Below, one piece after another: positions 63,256-64,000 of a stretch of DNA of 64,000 nt (the stretch's first letter is position 1; each line of letters begins with the position of its first letter). Location of the stretch: positions 434,001 to 498,000 of the forward strand of contig JAVXUO010001690.1 of NCBI GenBank assembly GCA_033065855.1. Direction: 5' to 3'. The position numbers and the translations under genes are program-made. This DNA comes from Escallonia rubra. Lineage: Eukaryota > Streptophyta > Magnoliopsida > Escalloniales > Escalloniaceae. The notes beneath the pieces are model-generated. The model had not been told where the DNA came from. It was given only the letters and a program-made list of their open reading frames with translations, and searched no databases.

Positions 63256-64000
63256 CTGAAAGCAAATAAGAATTTAAATTGATAGTTAACACTGCAGATT
63301 GAATCATTGAAAATTTTCGACTACGAGTTATAATTGTCAGAAAGAAGATAATGAGATAGTGCAGAAGTCTTATTAATTTTACTCCAAGCAGTCCACCAGA
63401 TCAGCTGTATTGCTTTCTACTAAATGCTTCCAGCTAAAAGACAACTATAGAACATGCATTTTTGAATTTCATTACATAGTAATTAGCTCAGAAACTAGTC
63501 ATTCATGATGACCTAACCAATAATTAAAGATACAAAGATCGTTGGGTACAAAACTCTATAAGCATATGTTGGACATTTTGTTGTTGACTGGGGAACTTTA
63601 TATTCTAATAATTCATAATTATCAGGTTAAATTTATGAAGTTCAGTGGAGTACTCTGATCAGAACAAGATGCACCAAGAAGTATAAAGTAAAACTGAGGA
63701 AGTGAACAATGAAACGAAAATACTTAATAGCATGGGGGGTGTGGTGTTGTCGCATAGAACAACAGTCTTCCTACTGTGTGACCTCTGTGAAGAATTTGGC
63801 CAGAAATGAAACTAATACAAACACACTTGACCTTCTGATATCAGTTTACAGTATTCCCTCAGTTGACTAAGTTAGAGCACTTGCGCCTTAAATAAACTCG
63901 TCAATTTCCTACATTCGAAAGATAACAAAAGAAGATAGTTCTTCTTTTACATCATCTATGACAGACAACTGTTATAATAAGGGCTTGAAAATTTACTGGT
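63256..64000 (-). other. SAC gene intron running off the window
   Basis: Upstream of the acceptor at 63255 no further SAC exon is recognisable to the window end. The expected preceding coding sequence (the N-terminal half of the SAC domain) must lie beyond 64000. Confidence 0.6.

Overview
This window is nuclear DNA from a flowering plant, almost certainly a eudicot. It has intron-rich genes with AT-rich introns, a nuclear-type tRNA-Ala(AGC) gene, chloroplast- and peroxisome-targeted enzymes, and much transposon debris between genes. I joined exons by hand using splice sites, reading phase and family similarity. No database search was possible, and protein families were recognised from memory.

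Layout. Positions 1-11,100 hold no intact gene and several transposable elements: a short foldback element (731-1037), a probable Ty3-type solo LTR (5114-7485), a Mutator-like element with perfect 9-bp target duplications (8210-9510), and a hAT-like element with perfect 8-bp target duplications (10245-11125) that carries a first-exon fragment of a CYP85A (brassinosteroid-6-oxidase) gene. Genes then follow. They are a TRM/LONGIFOLIA-type microtubule-associated gene (+, 11465-13028), a small charged coiled-coil ORF with an in-frame stop (+, 14583), a decayed BiP/HSP70 pseudogene (+, 16187-17019), a plastid omega-3 fatty acid desaturase of the FAD7/FAD8 type (-, 18169-20302), a SelT-like redox protein (+, 23085-27470) and a 24-exon tomosyn/Lgl-like WD40 and R-SNARE gene (-, 28380-41964).

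Positions 42,200-48,100 are a second transposon-rich block. It holds a Mutator-like element nested in an older foldback element, long G-runs, a roughly 385-bp tandem duplication, and another foldback element. The right end is genic again: tRNA-Ala(AGC) (48877-48949), peroxisomal acyl-CoA oxidase ACX4 (+, 49195-54959), an intronless DOG1-domain gene (-, 56346-57074), and the 3' eleven exons of a SAC-domain phosphoinositide phosphatase (SAC6/7/8 group, -, 59575-63255). The 5' part of the SAC gene lies beyond position 64000.

The genes do not form one pathway. Several act in lipid and membrane biology (desaturation, beta-oxidation, phosphoinositide turnover, exocytosis), but that is ordinary plant gene content. 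From memory, FAD8 neighbours the tomosyn gene on Arabidopsis chromosome 5, and ACX4 neighbours SAC8 on chromosome 3, so this window appears to keep two ancestral gene pairs. The most unusual observations are the CYP85A exon carried by the hAT-like element, three GC-AG introns in two genes, the two Mutator-like elements with intact target duplications, and the LTR promoter packed with palindromic repeats.
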